Of a DNA stretch of 64,000 nucleotides, positions 53,125-60,222 are shown piece after piece (position 1 is the first letter of the stretch; every line of letters begins with the position of its first letter). Below the pieces are notes generated by a model. It worked only from the letters and a program-made list of their open reading frames with translations. It had not been told where the DNA came from and searched no databases. Source of the DNA: Bacteroidota bacterium (GTDB taxonomy: Bacteria; Bacteroidota; Bacteroidia; Chitinophagales; Chitinophagaceae). A program made the translations under genes and the position numbers. The stretch covers positions 22,256 to 86,255 of the forward strand of contig JAPLEI010000100.1 in the NCBI GenBank assembly GCA_026391195.1, in the 5' to 3' direction.

Positions 53125-53345
53125 CATTTTCTCGTATGCATGCCCCGACAACGCAGAGCGTTCGTCGGTGGTCCAACATGGGGAGCACTGAAAATCAATG
53201 GATTACAGAAATATAGCTCTTTTTTTATTAAGCCCTTCCGAAACAATTCCGAAACAAACGGCAAAATAAACCTGTTTTTAAGGGTTGCTGGTGGGCTGAA
53301 GGAAGCATCTATTTATAGCTACTTTAACTAATTACAGGCATTATT
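53125..53345 (+). other. Noncoding region between array core and HsdR remnant
   Basis: Holds a bulged hairpin (CCGACAACGC against GCGTTCGTCGG, 53148-53171) and, at 53180-53190, TGGGGAGCACTG, which again resembles the tRNA-Asn 3' end. I see no supported gene. Confidence 0.4.
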
Positions 53346-53897
53346 CAATCGGTTATCGGTTCGATGTATGGATCAGGAACAATTTGAATAATAGTTTGAG
53401 TGGCTTGTTCGGTTTCAGTTTCCAGTTGCAAGGGTATCAGCTTTGAAGCCAATCGGTAAAATTCGGTCGGGGTTCGCCTTCACCAGGCTACAAGGATCAC
53501 CGTCTTCTCTTCCTGAAATAGTTCAATTGCTTCAGCGAAGTGTTCCCTTATTGCACTGGTAACACGGTTCTCGGCAACTTTTGTATTTTTCAGTAAAAGG
53601 TGCAATACCTGTTCATTGGCGTCCATCAAATCTGTCGGTAAATCATAATCAGCTGCTGAATTTGCGCCGGTTGATCTTTCAGAAATGGATTGATTTTTAC
53701 CAGCCTTTCTGCTAGTAAATCTTTAAGTATTACTTCCCGCAGCGATTTAGGAAGGGATGTCGAGGTTTCGTTGACCTGATTAGCTTCGTTGAGCTCTTTC
53801 AACTCCCAGCTAATTCCTTGAGTTGATTAATAAAAGGGCTCTCTACTTTGGTGTACTCGTCTATACGGAGTTCCTTATTTTTTTGCAATTCGTACAT
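53346..53897 (-). pseudogene. Type I restriction enzyme HsdR N-terminal remnant, frameshifted
   Basis: Starts MYELQKNKELRIDEYTKVES, the typical N-terminus of HsdR subunits in Bacteroidota, and continues PFINQLKEL. A one-base loss in the expected GGCTGG codons (near 53822) shifts the frame; the next frame gives WELKELNEANQVNETSTSLP, then AERLVKINPFLKDQPAQIQQ. A further shift leads to DLPTDLMDANEQVLHLLLKN, then the match to HsdR ends and the rest (EFYRLASKLIPLQLETETEQ) is unlike HsdR and resembles the tail of a phage terminase small subunit. The nuclease and motor domains are missing. About 180 codons remain of an enzyme of normally about 1000. Confidence 0.65.
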
Positions 53898-53911
53898 AAC
53901 GTTTTTATTTA

Positions 53912-54300
53912 GCGCCGGAGTTTACCGGTTAATCCCGGCGCTGTCCGATAAAATAACGGACATGTCCGTTATCCTGTCCGATATGCCCGGTTTTCCGGCG
54001 GTTTTATCGCCGTAAATACCCGGGGAACCGCCCTAAACCGCAGCTTCTGCCGGCGGCTGGCGGCAAAATATCGGACATTGAGCTGGTAGCCTTCCGAAAT
54101 ACCGGCATTTTCCCGCCAACGGCGGCAGTTTTATCGGACACGTCCGATATTTTGTCCGATATATCCGGCTTTTCGGCGGTTTTATCGCCGCTGGCGGCGG
54201 CGGCGCCAAAATATAGGACACACTTGCGGCAGCCTGACCGATATCGCCGACATTATCCGGCTGATAGCGGCTAATATTACCGCCATGGCGGTGCCGATTC
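53912..54300. repeat. GC-rich palindromic repeat block with many TGTCCGATA words
   Basis: A 390-base block much richer in GC than its surroundings. It opens with a hairpin (GCGCCGG/CCGGCGC, 53912-53941). TGTCCGATA or its complement occurs at least six times, sometimes head to head. Two units of about 180 bases follow each other: GGACATGTCCGTT and CCGGCGGTTTTATCGCCG near 53953-54013 recur near 54137-54193 (GGACACGTCCGAT, CGGCGGTTTTATCGCCG). It lies directly behind the stop of the deaminase fusion gene. It may be a nonautonomous mobile element or a site array; it is not a coding sequence in my view. Confidence 0.65.
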
Positions 54301-54301
54301 A

Positions 54302-55786
54302 TCATTTGTTCTTTATAAAATACCTTGTCCCTTTCTTTTCACCCTCCCTGGCTAATACTTCATCCTTCACCAATTTATTCAAATGCCTTCCTGCTGTCTT
54401 TGGAACTAAATTAAAGTGCATAGCATAATCCCCGGTCGAAATCTTGCCCTTCTGCCTCACAAAAGCAACTACCGCTTCATCAGATAAAGCAGGGGCAACC
54501 GGCTTAACTTCCGTTGCTTTCTGCTTCTTCCGATAAACGGTTATTACAAAATAGCCTTCTTCCATCCTGAAATCCGGATCTGGTAACTCTTCATTATTCT
54601 TAAAGGCTTTCAGTTCCTTCATACCAATTCCCCGTTCTTCAACAACCCCCGATTTAAAAAAGACATATGCCAGTTTCGGATTACGACTAATGGAGGGCAC
54701 CTGGAATGCACGGAACCTTTCAATATCTATAATTGGTTCACCGGGGCTCCATATTTCTATTTTATCCTTTGAAGCGACAATCCGGATTTGCTTATTCTGA
54801 ATGGTATAATCCCGGTGAACAATTGCATTCACTATTAATTCACGCAGCAACTTCTTAGGAATATCAACTATCTCTTCCCGATGAAAATTATCACGATTAA
54901 TCTCAGGCAGAAAAGTTAAATCGAGTAAACTTTCTGCCTTATCTGGCATCAACAAGATTGGGCCTTCAATATCTTTTATTTTTGCATCACCAACAGATTG
55001 TTCTATTGTAAATTTTATCCTTGCTTGTTCAAAAGCAGACTGCGGATTACGACCCAACACCAATAACCCAAGGCCTGTCGGCTTTACAGTATTTGAATGG
55101 TCGGGTTTGTATAACATGTCCAACTGCAACAAGAATTTAAAAAATCCCTCTGACCCGACCTTAACACTCAAACCCATCCGATCAATCAATTCCTGCTGTG
55201 CTTCTTCTGAAAAATCTGTTAAATCGAAATTATTCATGTGCTGTGTCAATACAGTTACAGTAGGAACAAGTGTTTTATGGTGTTCCTCTTTCGCTCTTAT
55301 TTCAGCATCATCAAAAAACTTCTTGTTTTCATTATAAATAATATCATACAGGTCGCCATCGAAATAATCCACTTCAATTTTATTGGCAATTAAGAAATCT
55401 CTGCCTTCACCTGCCACGGAAGGGTCAGGATCAATTGCGCCAATATATACTTTACCTATACGGGCATTGGTTATCCTTTCGGCACAGGAAAGCTTGGGAT
55501 GGTTTCTTGCACCAGGAGCACAAGGCTCCAGTGTTGCAAATACCACAAGACCGGTAAGGTTACTGCCCCAGTGGTGACGTTCAATTGCAGTGAACTCTGC
55601 ATGATCGCCAATGCGTAATTCGCCACGATGTGATTTACCAACCAATTTTCCATCTGGTGTTGCAATCACAGCGCCTACTTTTGGATTAGGTTTACCATCA
55701 GACCTGTTGGGGTCGGGAACCGACTTTCGCATTTCCTCGATGGCCATTACCATCAACTCCCTTTGTGTATATTTTTTTGTTGCCAT
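54302..55786 (-). CDS. RibD-like deaminase fused to GHKL (RecG-C type) ATPase and winged helix
   Basis: A 494-residue cytoplasmic protein with three parts. Residues 1-150: a nucleotide-deaminase fold with zinc ligands H62-A-E64 (GDHAEFTAIE), C89 in TLEPC and C101 in LSCAERI, the RibD-type spacing, and proton-shuttle E64. Residues 160-415: a divergent GHKL ATPase of the kind found at the C-terminus of Schlafen/AlbA_2 regulators, with RELIVNAIVHRDY (E316, N320), SPGEPI and ERGIGMKEL. Residues 430-494: a winged helix (KISTGDYAMHFNLVPKTAGR, HLNKLVKDEVLAREG). So the deaminase stands where the AlbA_2 domain normally is. It may be a phage-sensing effector that alters nucleotides or a nucleotide-responsive regulator. 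The DUF1524 remnant lies 10 bases upstream; the GC-rich repeat block directly downstream. Confidence 0.78.
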   Translation of the reverse strand: MATKKYTQRELMVMAIEEMRKSVPDPNRSDGKPNPKVGAVIATPDGKLVGKSHRGELRIGDHAEFTAIERHHWGSNLTGLVVFATLEPCAPGARNHPKLSCAERITNARIGKVYIGAIDPDPSVAGEGRDFLIANKIEVDYFDGDLYDIIYNENKKFFDDAEIRAKEEHHKTLVPTVTVLTQHMNNFDLTDFSEEAQQELIDRMGLSVKVGSEGFFKFLLQLDMLYKPDHSNTVKPTGLGLLVLGRNPQSAFEQARIKFTIEQSVGDAKIKDIEGPILLMPDKAESLLDLTFLPEINRDNFHREEIVDIPKKLLRELIVNAIVHRDYTIQNKQIRIVASKDKIEIWSPGEPIIDIERFRAFQVPSISRNPKLAYVFFKSGVVEERGIGMKELKAFKNNEELPDPDFRMEEGYFVITVYRKKQKATEVKPVAPALSDEAVVAFVRQKGKISTGDYAMHFNLVPKTAGRHLNKLVKDEVLAREGEKKGTRYFIKNK

Positions 55787-55796
55787 GGTAACTTAT

Positions 55797-56185
55797 TTAA
55801 AGGCCATAGCCTTGTTTAATTTTATTCAATACCTCCGGGTGGCTCTTTTTAATATCATTCAGGTTCCATGTAGAGTATTGGTTGTATATCCTCCCAAAAT
55901 TGCTGAATAATTCAACGTGACTTTTAAAATACATTTCCTTTTTTTCGGCATAAGCTTTATTGCTTCGCGCTGATTTTTTTCTTCTTGAAATAAGCACCAG
56001 GTTCTGCATTTTATTTGTCCATTCTGATTCTTCTAAATCTGTAAAATCAATCTTTCTTTGGCTAGCATCCTGCGGTGTTTGTGGTAGTTCATGTTCTATG
56101 CTTATTGTTTCAGGCATTTCTAACTTGGTGGTGTAACCATGATAAAACAAGTCCAGTTTCAGCAAAACAAATTGTCAGCTCCCCT
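55797..56185 (-). pseudogene. C-terminal fragment of a DUF262/DUF1524 (GmrSD-like) restriction protein
   Basis: The open frame gives about 122 residues that start inside a protein (FVLLKLDLFYHGYTTKLEMP) and continue ISIEHELPQTPQ, WTNKMQNLVLISRRKKSARS and KKEMYFKSHVELFSNFGRIY, which is the DUF1524 HNH-type nuclease end of GmrSD-like type IV restriction proteins. The HNH histidine lies in IEHELPQ. There is no proper start, and stop codons lie directly upstream, so the DUF262 part is gone. It ends 10 bases ahead of the deaminase fusion start; read-through into that gene is possible. Confidence 0.7.
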
Positions 56186-56380
56186 AAAATCCGCCATATT
56201 CAAAAGTACAATCAATTTATTGCTTTTTAAGGGGCAAGTGTTAGGTAGATCCAACATAAATCCAGTTGTTATGATAAAGCATTTAGAAAATGAATACTGA
56301 TTGTCCCCAACTTAGTTCCCTCAAAATCAAACGAACTAATTCATTGATAATCAACAAATTTAAAACTGAGTAACCCGGAA
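56186..56380. other. Noncoding stretch ahead of repeat copy 5
   Basis: About 195 bases without a supported gene; the right border of the restriction-remnant module. It is followed by an array repeat (56381-56483) and the leader of the serine hydrolase gene. Confidence 0.5.
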
Positions 56381-56483
56381 TAGCTGCATCTTTCGCCAAT
56401 AAGGCGAGCGAAAATCAGTGCGAGCGCCTGTGCACTGCAAGCGTATCACTCTACTTAAAGCGCCGCTATAATCGGGGCTTTTT
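56381..56483 (+). repeat. Array repeat copy 5, short form
   Basis: TAGCTGCATCTTTCGCCAAT and AAGGCGAGCGAAAATCAGTG at the left end, then GTGCACTGCAAGCGTATCAC and TCTACTTAAAGC at the right end; the middle of the unit (right inverted-repeat arm and hairpin module) is deleted. Terminator AAAGCGCCG, loop CTATAAT, CGGGGCTTTTT, with one mismatch (56456-56483). Confidence 0.75.
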
Positions 56484-56534
56484 CTTTGTCCATCAGTGCG
56501 CTAGGGGGGGTGTATCTTTTCTTATATTCACCAT

Positions 56535-57629
56535 ATGAAAACATTTCTTTTTGTTCTAACCTTCTTACTGTATGGAAATTTATATTCCCAAAGTACGCTG
56601 AGTCCAAAAGAACCTGATAATAAGACGGTAAACATATTGAGCAAATACCCTAAAGAAATTGCCGAGATCATTTATTCAAAAACCAAAGATTTGCCAAATA
56701 ATACGCAACTTTCCATAGCCTTAATTGAAAATGGGGAAACCTATTATTATGGAATTATAATAGAAAATGACACCTTAAAACCAGCCGAAAATCAAAAGAA
56801 AATATTTGAAATAGGCTCAATCACAAAAGTATTCACATCAACTATTTTAGCGTCACTTGTTGAGAATAAAAAAATAAACTTGACTGACGAAATAAATTCT
56901 TATTACCCTTTTGCTTTCAAAGATAACATCAAGATAAATTTTGAGAGTTTAGCTAACCATACATCAGGGTTACCACGTTTGCCAGAAAACCTAGACTTAT
57001 CAAATCAAGTTAATCCATATAAAAATTTTGGCAAACCCGAAATTGAGCAGTATCTGAAAAATTTATTGAAACTTGGAAACAAAACATATTCATATTCAAA
57101 CTTGGGTGTAGGACTTTTAGGTTATACACTCGGTTTATCTCAAAAAACAAATTTTCAAAGCCTTTTACAAAAGAAAGTTTTTGACAAATACAAAATGAAA
57201 AATTCATTTACAAGTTCCCAAAATTTGGGGAATAATCTTATTAAAGGATTGAATAAAAAGGGAGAAGTTGTATCTAACTGGGATTTTGATGTTCTATTTG
57301 GAGCAGGAGGAATATTATCTACAACAGAAGATTTGGCACTTTTCGTAAATGCACAATTCAATCCTAAAAACAAAGAGCTCGAATTGACAAGAAAAACAAC
57401 TTCTGAAATTAAAGGAAATACGAAAATTGGTTTAGGCTGGCACAAATTAGAATCCGAAAATGGAAAAGGATTCCTTTGGCATAATGGAGGAACAGGCGGA
57501 TATTCATCTTCAATAATATTTAAAATTTCAGATAAAACGGCAGTTATTATCTTATCAAATGTATCAGGTATTAATGGCCAAATTGACGCTATATCCTACG
57601 AATTGATAAATAAAACGAATAAAAATTAA
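56535..57629 (+). CDS. Secreted beta-lactamase-fold serine hydrolase (class C / DD-peptidase family)
   Basis: A 364-residue exported protein, signal peptide MKTFLFVLTFLLYGNLYSQ. The three active-site motifs are in order: SITK (Ser-x-x-Lys), YSN (in YSYSNLGVG) and HNGG (in place of KTG, as in many esterase or peptidase members). It may be a DD-peptidase, an esterase or a peptide hydrolase; a true beta-lactamase role is not shown, and HNGG makes a D-alanyl or esterase activity as likely. AT-rich composition sets it apart from the core genes and suggests transfer. It is a single-gene cargo module behind array copy 5. Confidence 0.85.
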   Translation: MKTFLFVLTFLLYGNLYSQSTLSPKEPDNKTVNILSKYPKEIAEIIYSKTKDLPNNTQLSIALIENGETYYYGIIIENDTLKPAENQKKIFEIGSITKVFTSTILASLVENKKINLTDEINSYYPFAFKDNIKINFESLANHTSGLPRLPENLDLSNQVNPYKNFGKPEIEQYLKNLLKLGNKTYSYSNLGVGLLGYTLGLSQKTNFQSLLQKKVFDKYKMKNSFTSSQNLGNNLIKGLNKKGEVVSNWDFDVLFGAGGILSTTEDLALFVNAQFNPKNKELELTRKTTSEIKGNTKIGLGWHKLESENGKGFLWHNGGTGGYSSSIIFKISDKTAVIILSNVSGINGQIDAISYELINKTNKN

Positions 57630-57712
57630 CGAGCAAGATTAGTTATTTAAGATTGTGTGCGATGGCTTGTCAAATACTTTCCTGATAGTCACAAACTCAA
57701 TCATCGCATTTT

Positions 57713-57750
57713 GGCTGCATCTTTCTAGGAAAAGAGGAGCAAAATAAATG
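57713..57750 (+). repeat. Partial array core
   Basis: GGCTGCATCTTTCTAGGAAA followed by AGAGGAGCAAAATAAATG; matches the left end of the array repeat with several changes. No inverted repeat or terminator follows. It separates the serine hydrolase from the CDGSH gene. Confidence 0.5.
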
Positions 57751-57852
57751 TTTTACCGGTTTTTCTCTTAATTCCGATAATGCCAACAGTAAAATTAACA
57801 CCAGCCTGAATAAGAATTAAACAGCGTGAAAGTTCCCTAAAGTGATAAACTG

Positions 57853-58092
57853 CTACAATGTTTTATGCGAGCCATCACAAAACCCTGGATTTTTTGTATG
57901 CTTACAATTACACAAGTAGGCTGTTTTAGTTTCTTCAGCTACAAATACTTTTGGAACAAAAGAAGAACCTTTATGTGAACCATCACAAAATGGTTGATTA
58001 GTTGATTTGCCGCAAGAACACCATGCGTAAGTTTTACCGGCTTCTAATTGAACCGGTAGCGGAGTTTTTCCTGCAATTGTTGGGTTTTCCAT
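57853..58092 (-). CDS. Double CDGSH iron-sulfur protein
   Basis: A 79-residue protein with two CDGSH-type [2Fe-2S] motifs: CSCGKSTNQPFCDGSHKG and CNCKHTKNPGFCDGSHK, each with three Cys and one His ligand. Such tandem CDGSH proteins are small cytosolic redox or cluster-transfer proteins. It starts at 58092 (MENPTIAGKTPLPVQLEAGK). It lies between array elements on the minus strand, without partner genes. An inverted repeat (GGGTAAG/CTTACCC, 58132-58160) lies 40 bases upstream of the start. Confidence 0.9.
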   Translation of the reverse strand: MENPTIAGKTPLPVQLEAGKTYAWCSCGKSTNQPFCDGSHKGSSFVPKVFVAEETKTAYLCNCKHTKNPGFCDGSHKTL

Positions 58093-58131
58093 TTTTTTAT
58101 TGTGAAATTAAGTAATGTTTTCGATTAATTC

Positions 58132-58160
58132 GGGTAAGACTATGATGCCTTTTCTTACCC
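58132..58160 (-). promoter_or_regulatory. Inverted repeat upstream of the CDGSH gene
   Basis: Perfect 7-base arms GGGTAAG and CTTACCC with a 15-base spacer, 40 bases upstream of the start codon. Could be an operator or a hairpin in the leader. Confidence 0.4.
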
Positions 58161-58261
58161 ATGAGTTTGTAAATGCAAATAGCACTCATCAGTTTGGTGC
58201 CCATGCTTACGAAGCTGTAAAGAAAAGGAAGTTTTAAATTTTCTGATTAAGACAAAGTTAT

Positions 58262-58440
58262 AGCGCATTCATTTCTGGATGCCCTTTTTAATTACAGCAA
58301 ACCCAAAATAGCTGCATCTTAGACAACAAAGCAAGGTGATAATCAAGCAGTTACGAGTTTATACCCTATTTGCACCAAAATTTGCACCAAAAAATCGGGG
58401 TGGTTGGCTAGTAAAATGTCGGGGAATTATTTTCATCCGG
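58262..58440 (+). repeat. Long direct repeat, copy B (partner at 51434-51625)
   Basis: Begins with a terminator (AGCGCATTC, loop, GGATGCCCTTTTT, 58262-58289), then the array core AAAATAGCTGCATCTT, GATAATCAAGCAGTTACGAG and the two TTTGCACC words (58369-58389), then TCGGGG and TGTCGGGGAATTATTTT. The order and spacing match copy A. The HTH remnant that follows copy A directly is found here about 800 bases downstream, with other cargo between. Confidence 0.7.
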
Positions 58441-58637
58441 CTAATTGGCATCCTGCTATTTTTTACATGTAGATATAATTGCTAGTCAGACTTCATTGAA
58501 TAGGCTGTTTGTTGAGGTGTTGTTTGAATTTTTCAGGATCTTCAAATTCAAAATATTTCAGAAAGCATCAGAAGCAACAAACATCTGTTGTAATATTATG
58601 GTAGGATTAGCTACTTATACAAAGTAAATACATCATT

Positions 58638-58850
58638 ATGGACAAATTTGAATACAAAATACTGGATGTTTCCAGAACGCAGATTAAGAAGGAAGGATTT
58701 CAGTTAGAGTTAATGGAAAAGCTTAACGAACTCGGAGCCAAAGGTTGGGAGCTAATCACCATCGAGGGTATGACTGAAGGTTCAGCATTATTCCGTATAA
58801 GTGAGACGACGGATGTGCTGTTTGTTTTTAAAAGGAAGGTGAGTGGGTGA
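58638..58850 (+). CDS. DUF4177 small protein
   Basis: A 70-residue protein, MDKFEYKILDVSRTQIKKEG, then LNELGAKGWELITIEGMTEG, the hallmark of DUF4177, ending VLFVFKRKV. Complete and of normal length. Function unknown; DUF4177 proteins are small single-domain proteins often found near mobile DNA. It is a single-gene cargo module between two array repeats. Confidence 0.8.
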   Translation: MDKFEYKILDVSRTQIKKEGFQLELMEKLNELGAKGWELITIEGMTEGSALFRISETTDVLFVFKRKVSG

Positions 58851-58919
58851 GCGTAGTATAAGAAACGATGTTTTGAAATTTTCTGATATAGACAAATCTA
58901 TTCAACGAATAAGAAAACA

Positions 58920-59042
58920 TTATTTATCAGTAATGAGAGCAAAATCACCCTGAGTGTGTGCGCCAGTGGCGAAACAAAAGCTAAACACGTGGACTAAAAG
59001 CCTACCACTCTACTTTAGGCCACGATTTCTCGGCTTTTTTAT
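58920..59042 (+). repeat. Array repeat, degenerate copy 6
   Basis: TTATCAGTAATGAGAGCAAA and ATCACCCTGAGTGTG at the left, then the conserved tail CCACTCTACTTTAGGCCACG and a terminator (GGCC... TCGGCTTTTTT). The inverted repeat around the centre is lost. The tail makes it a member of the same family. Confidence 0.6.
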
Positions 59043-59091
59043 ATCTAAAAGTGGTAATTTACTTCTGCATTTTTAAACCAAATAACAAGTT

Positions 59092-59247
59092 ATGACTTCC
59101 GAATTAATTTTTAGTTTTTTAATGATTGCAACATACTTATACCTTGATTTTCTTGGGTATAAATTTATGTCCCAAAGAAAAGGGCTAATTCAAATGTTTA
59201 TAACAAAGTATAAAGCAAGAATTAAAATTAAACATACAGCAAGCTAA
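59092..59247 (+). CDS. Small putative membrane protein, 51 residues
   Basis: The frame reads MTSELIFSFLMIATYLYLDF, then LGYKFMSQRKGLIQMF and a basic tail (YKARIKIKHTAS). One membrane helix at the N-terminus and a positively charged C-terminus resemble small membrane toxins or leader proteins. It has no visible partner. Its last codons overlap the HTH remnant in another frame. It could be a chance frame. Confidence 0.3.
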   Translation: MTSELIFSFLMIATYLYLDFLGYKFMSQRKGLIQMFITKYKARIKIKHTAS

Positions 59248-59352
59248 ATTGCTGTCGTGGGCGGAGACTTTTAAACTATATAAAGCCGCTATATAAACAC
59301 TATGTTGGCTTCCTGGAATAAAAAAGGGATTCTTTAAGAGCATCGAATTAGG
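59237..59352 (+). pseudogene. Second decayed excisionase-like HTH remnant
   Basis: In frame, QQAKLLSWAETFKLYKAAI, then TAA, then TLCWLPGIKKGFFKSIELG. It corresponds to LLSQAETCKLFKAAI at 51779 onward in the other remnant, and at DNA level shares GGCGGAGAC and AAACT, TTTAAAGC-type blocks. The N-terminal part is missing. Same family as the remnant at 51668-51877, in the same orientation. Confidence 0.5.
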
Positions 59353-59545
59353 GGGGGCGTTTTATCTTCAGTCCGAGATCTTGGCATGTAAGAAATAGTT
59401 GATGAAATATCGGACTACATATTAAAATATAATAATATTATTCTTACATTTAAGGAATGCCTTATTCTTTTTTGCATATGTATCCGACTTTGAGTGCATA
59501 AGCGATAATGTGTGGCGAGTATAAATAAGTTAGTTGCAATAATAT
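59353..59545. other. Noncoding region before the lipoprotein gene
   Basis: About 190 AT-rich bases. No repeat core, terminator or gene that I can support. Confidence 0.5.
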
Positions 59546-60028
59546 ATGACTGTCTATTCCCGAATTATTTTACTCTCCATATTTTTATCTTGCGCCTGCT
59601 CGTTCGTTGATAAGACGACACCTAATGTTGAATATATAGTTTATGGTATTTATTGTGGAGAATGTTACGGTCATTGTGCAACAATGTTTAAAATTGACAA
59701 TACACATTTACTAATTGACACTACAGACTCATATTTTAAGAATCAGCCTCAAGGAGAAAAAGTAACTTTCACAGGAGATTCTTTAAACAGAGAGCAATTC
59801 CAAAAAGCCATCATTCTAAAGAGTACAATTCCTAAATTATTGCTTGACTCTAAAGACAGAAAATTTGGAAACCCAGACGAATATGATCAATGTGGTATTT
59901 TTATACAATTTAAGGTTGCTGATAAACTAAAGACATTTCATATTGACACTAATTTAAAAGAAGTCCCCGCTGAAATCCGGAGTTATGCTCAATCAATTAT
60001 GGCATTATCAAGATTTAGACCGCTATAA
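59546..60028 (+). CDS. Hypothetical lipoprotein
   Basis: A 160-residue predicted lipoprotein: MTVYSRIILLSIFLSC gives a short signal with lipobox FLSC. The mature part has a cysteine cluster (YCGECYGHCATMF) and is otherwise mixed alpha/beta. No family recognised; the CxxCxxxC pattern could be structural or bind a metal. AT-rich composition like the cargo modules. No array repeat is seen on its right side. Confidence 0.6.
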   Translation: MTVYSRIILLSIFLSCACSFVDKTTPNVEYIVYGIYCGECYGHCATMFKIDNTHLLIDTTDSYFKNQPQGEKVTFTGDSLNREQFQKAIILKSTIPKLLLDSKDRKFGNPDEYDQCGIFIQFKVADKLKTFHIDTNLKEVPAEIRSYAQSIMALSRFRPL

Positions 60029-60222
60029 TTGTTTCAGCTTACAAAAGTGTACAAAAATGCGGGGCTTTCAATGACACCTACAAGAAATTGTCGGTTCAGT
60101 AGTTAAAAAAGCTTTATGCCCGCATCAAGTTTAGTGGTGGCAGACAGTTTCATCTCTGAAATCGCCAACTTCTTTTAGCTGCAAAACGTTAGCGACAAGT
60201 TTAACAGACCCAACAAACGACA

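Noticed and set aside
53095-53331. A plus-strand frame of 78 codons
   Set aside because: It starts inside a terminator hairpin and runs through noncoding sequence; the translation resembles no family.
54033-54305. A 90-codon minus-strand frame overlapping the stop of the deaminase gene (ATGA overlap)
   Set aside because: It lies wholly inside the GC-rich repeat block and translates the palindromes; no protein family or normal composition.
58445-58627. Plus-strand frame of 60 codons, and on the minus strand a short protein-like end (LKYFEFEDPEKFKQHLNKQ)
   Set aside because: The plus frame has no family match. The minus strand could hold a gene end, but only about 25 codons are open, too little to name.
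49011-59042. Classical integron attC array
   Set aside because: I find no attC-type GTTRRRY/RYYYAAC core pairs in the repeats, no intI in the window, and the repeats begin with a tRNA-derived sequence.
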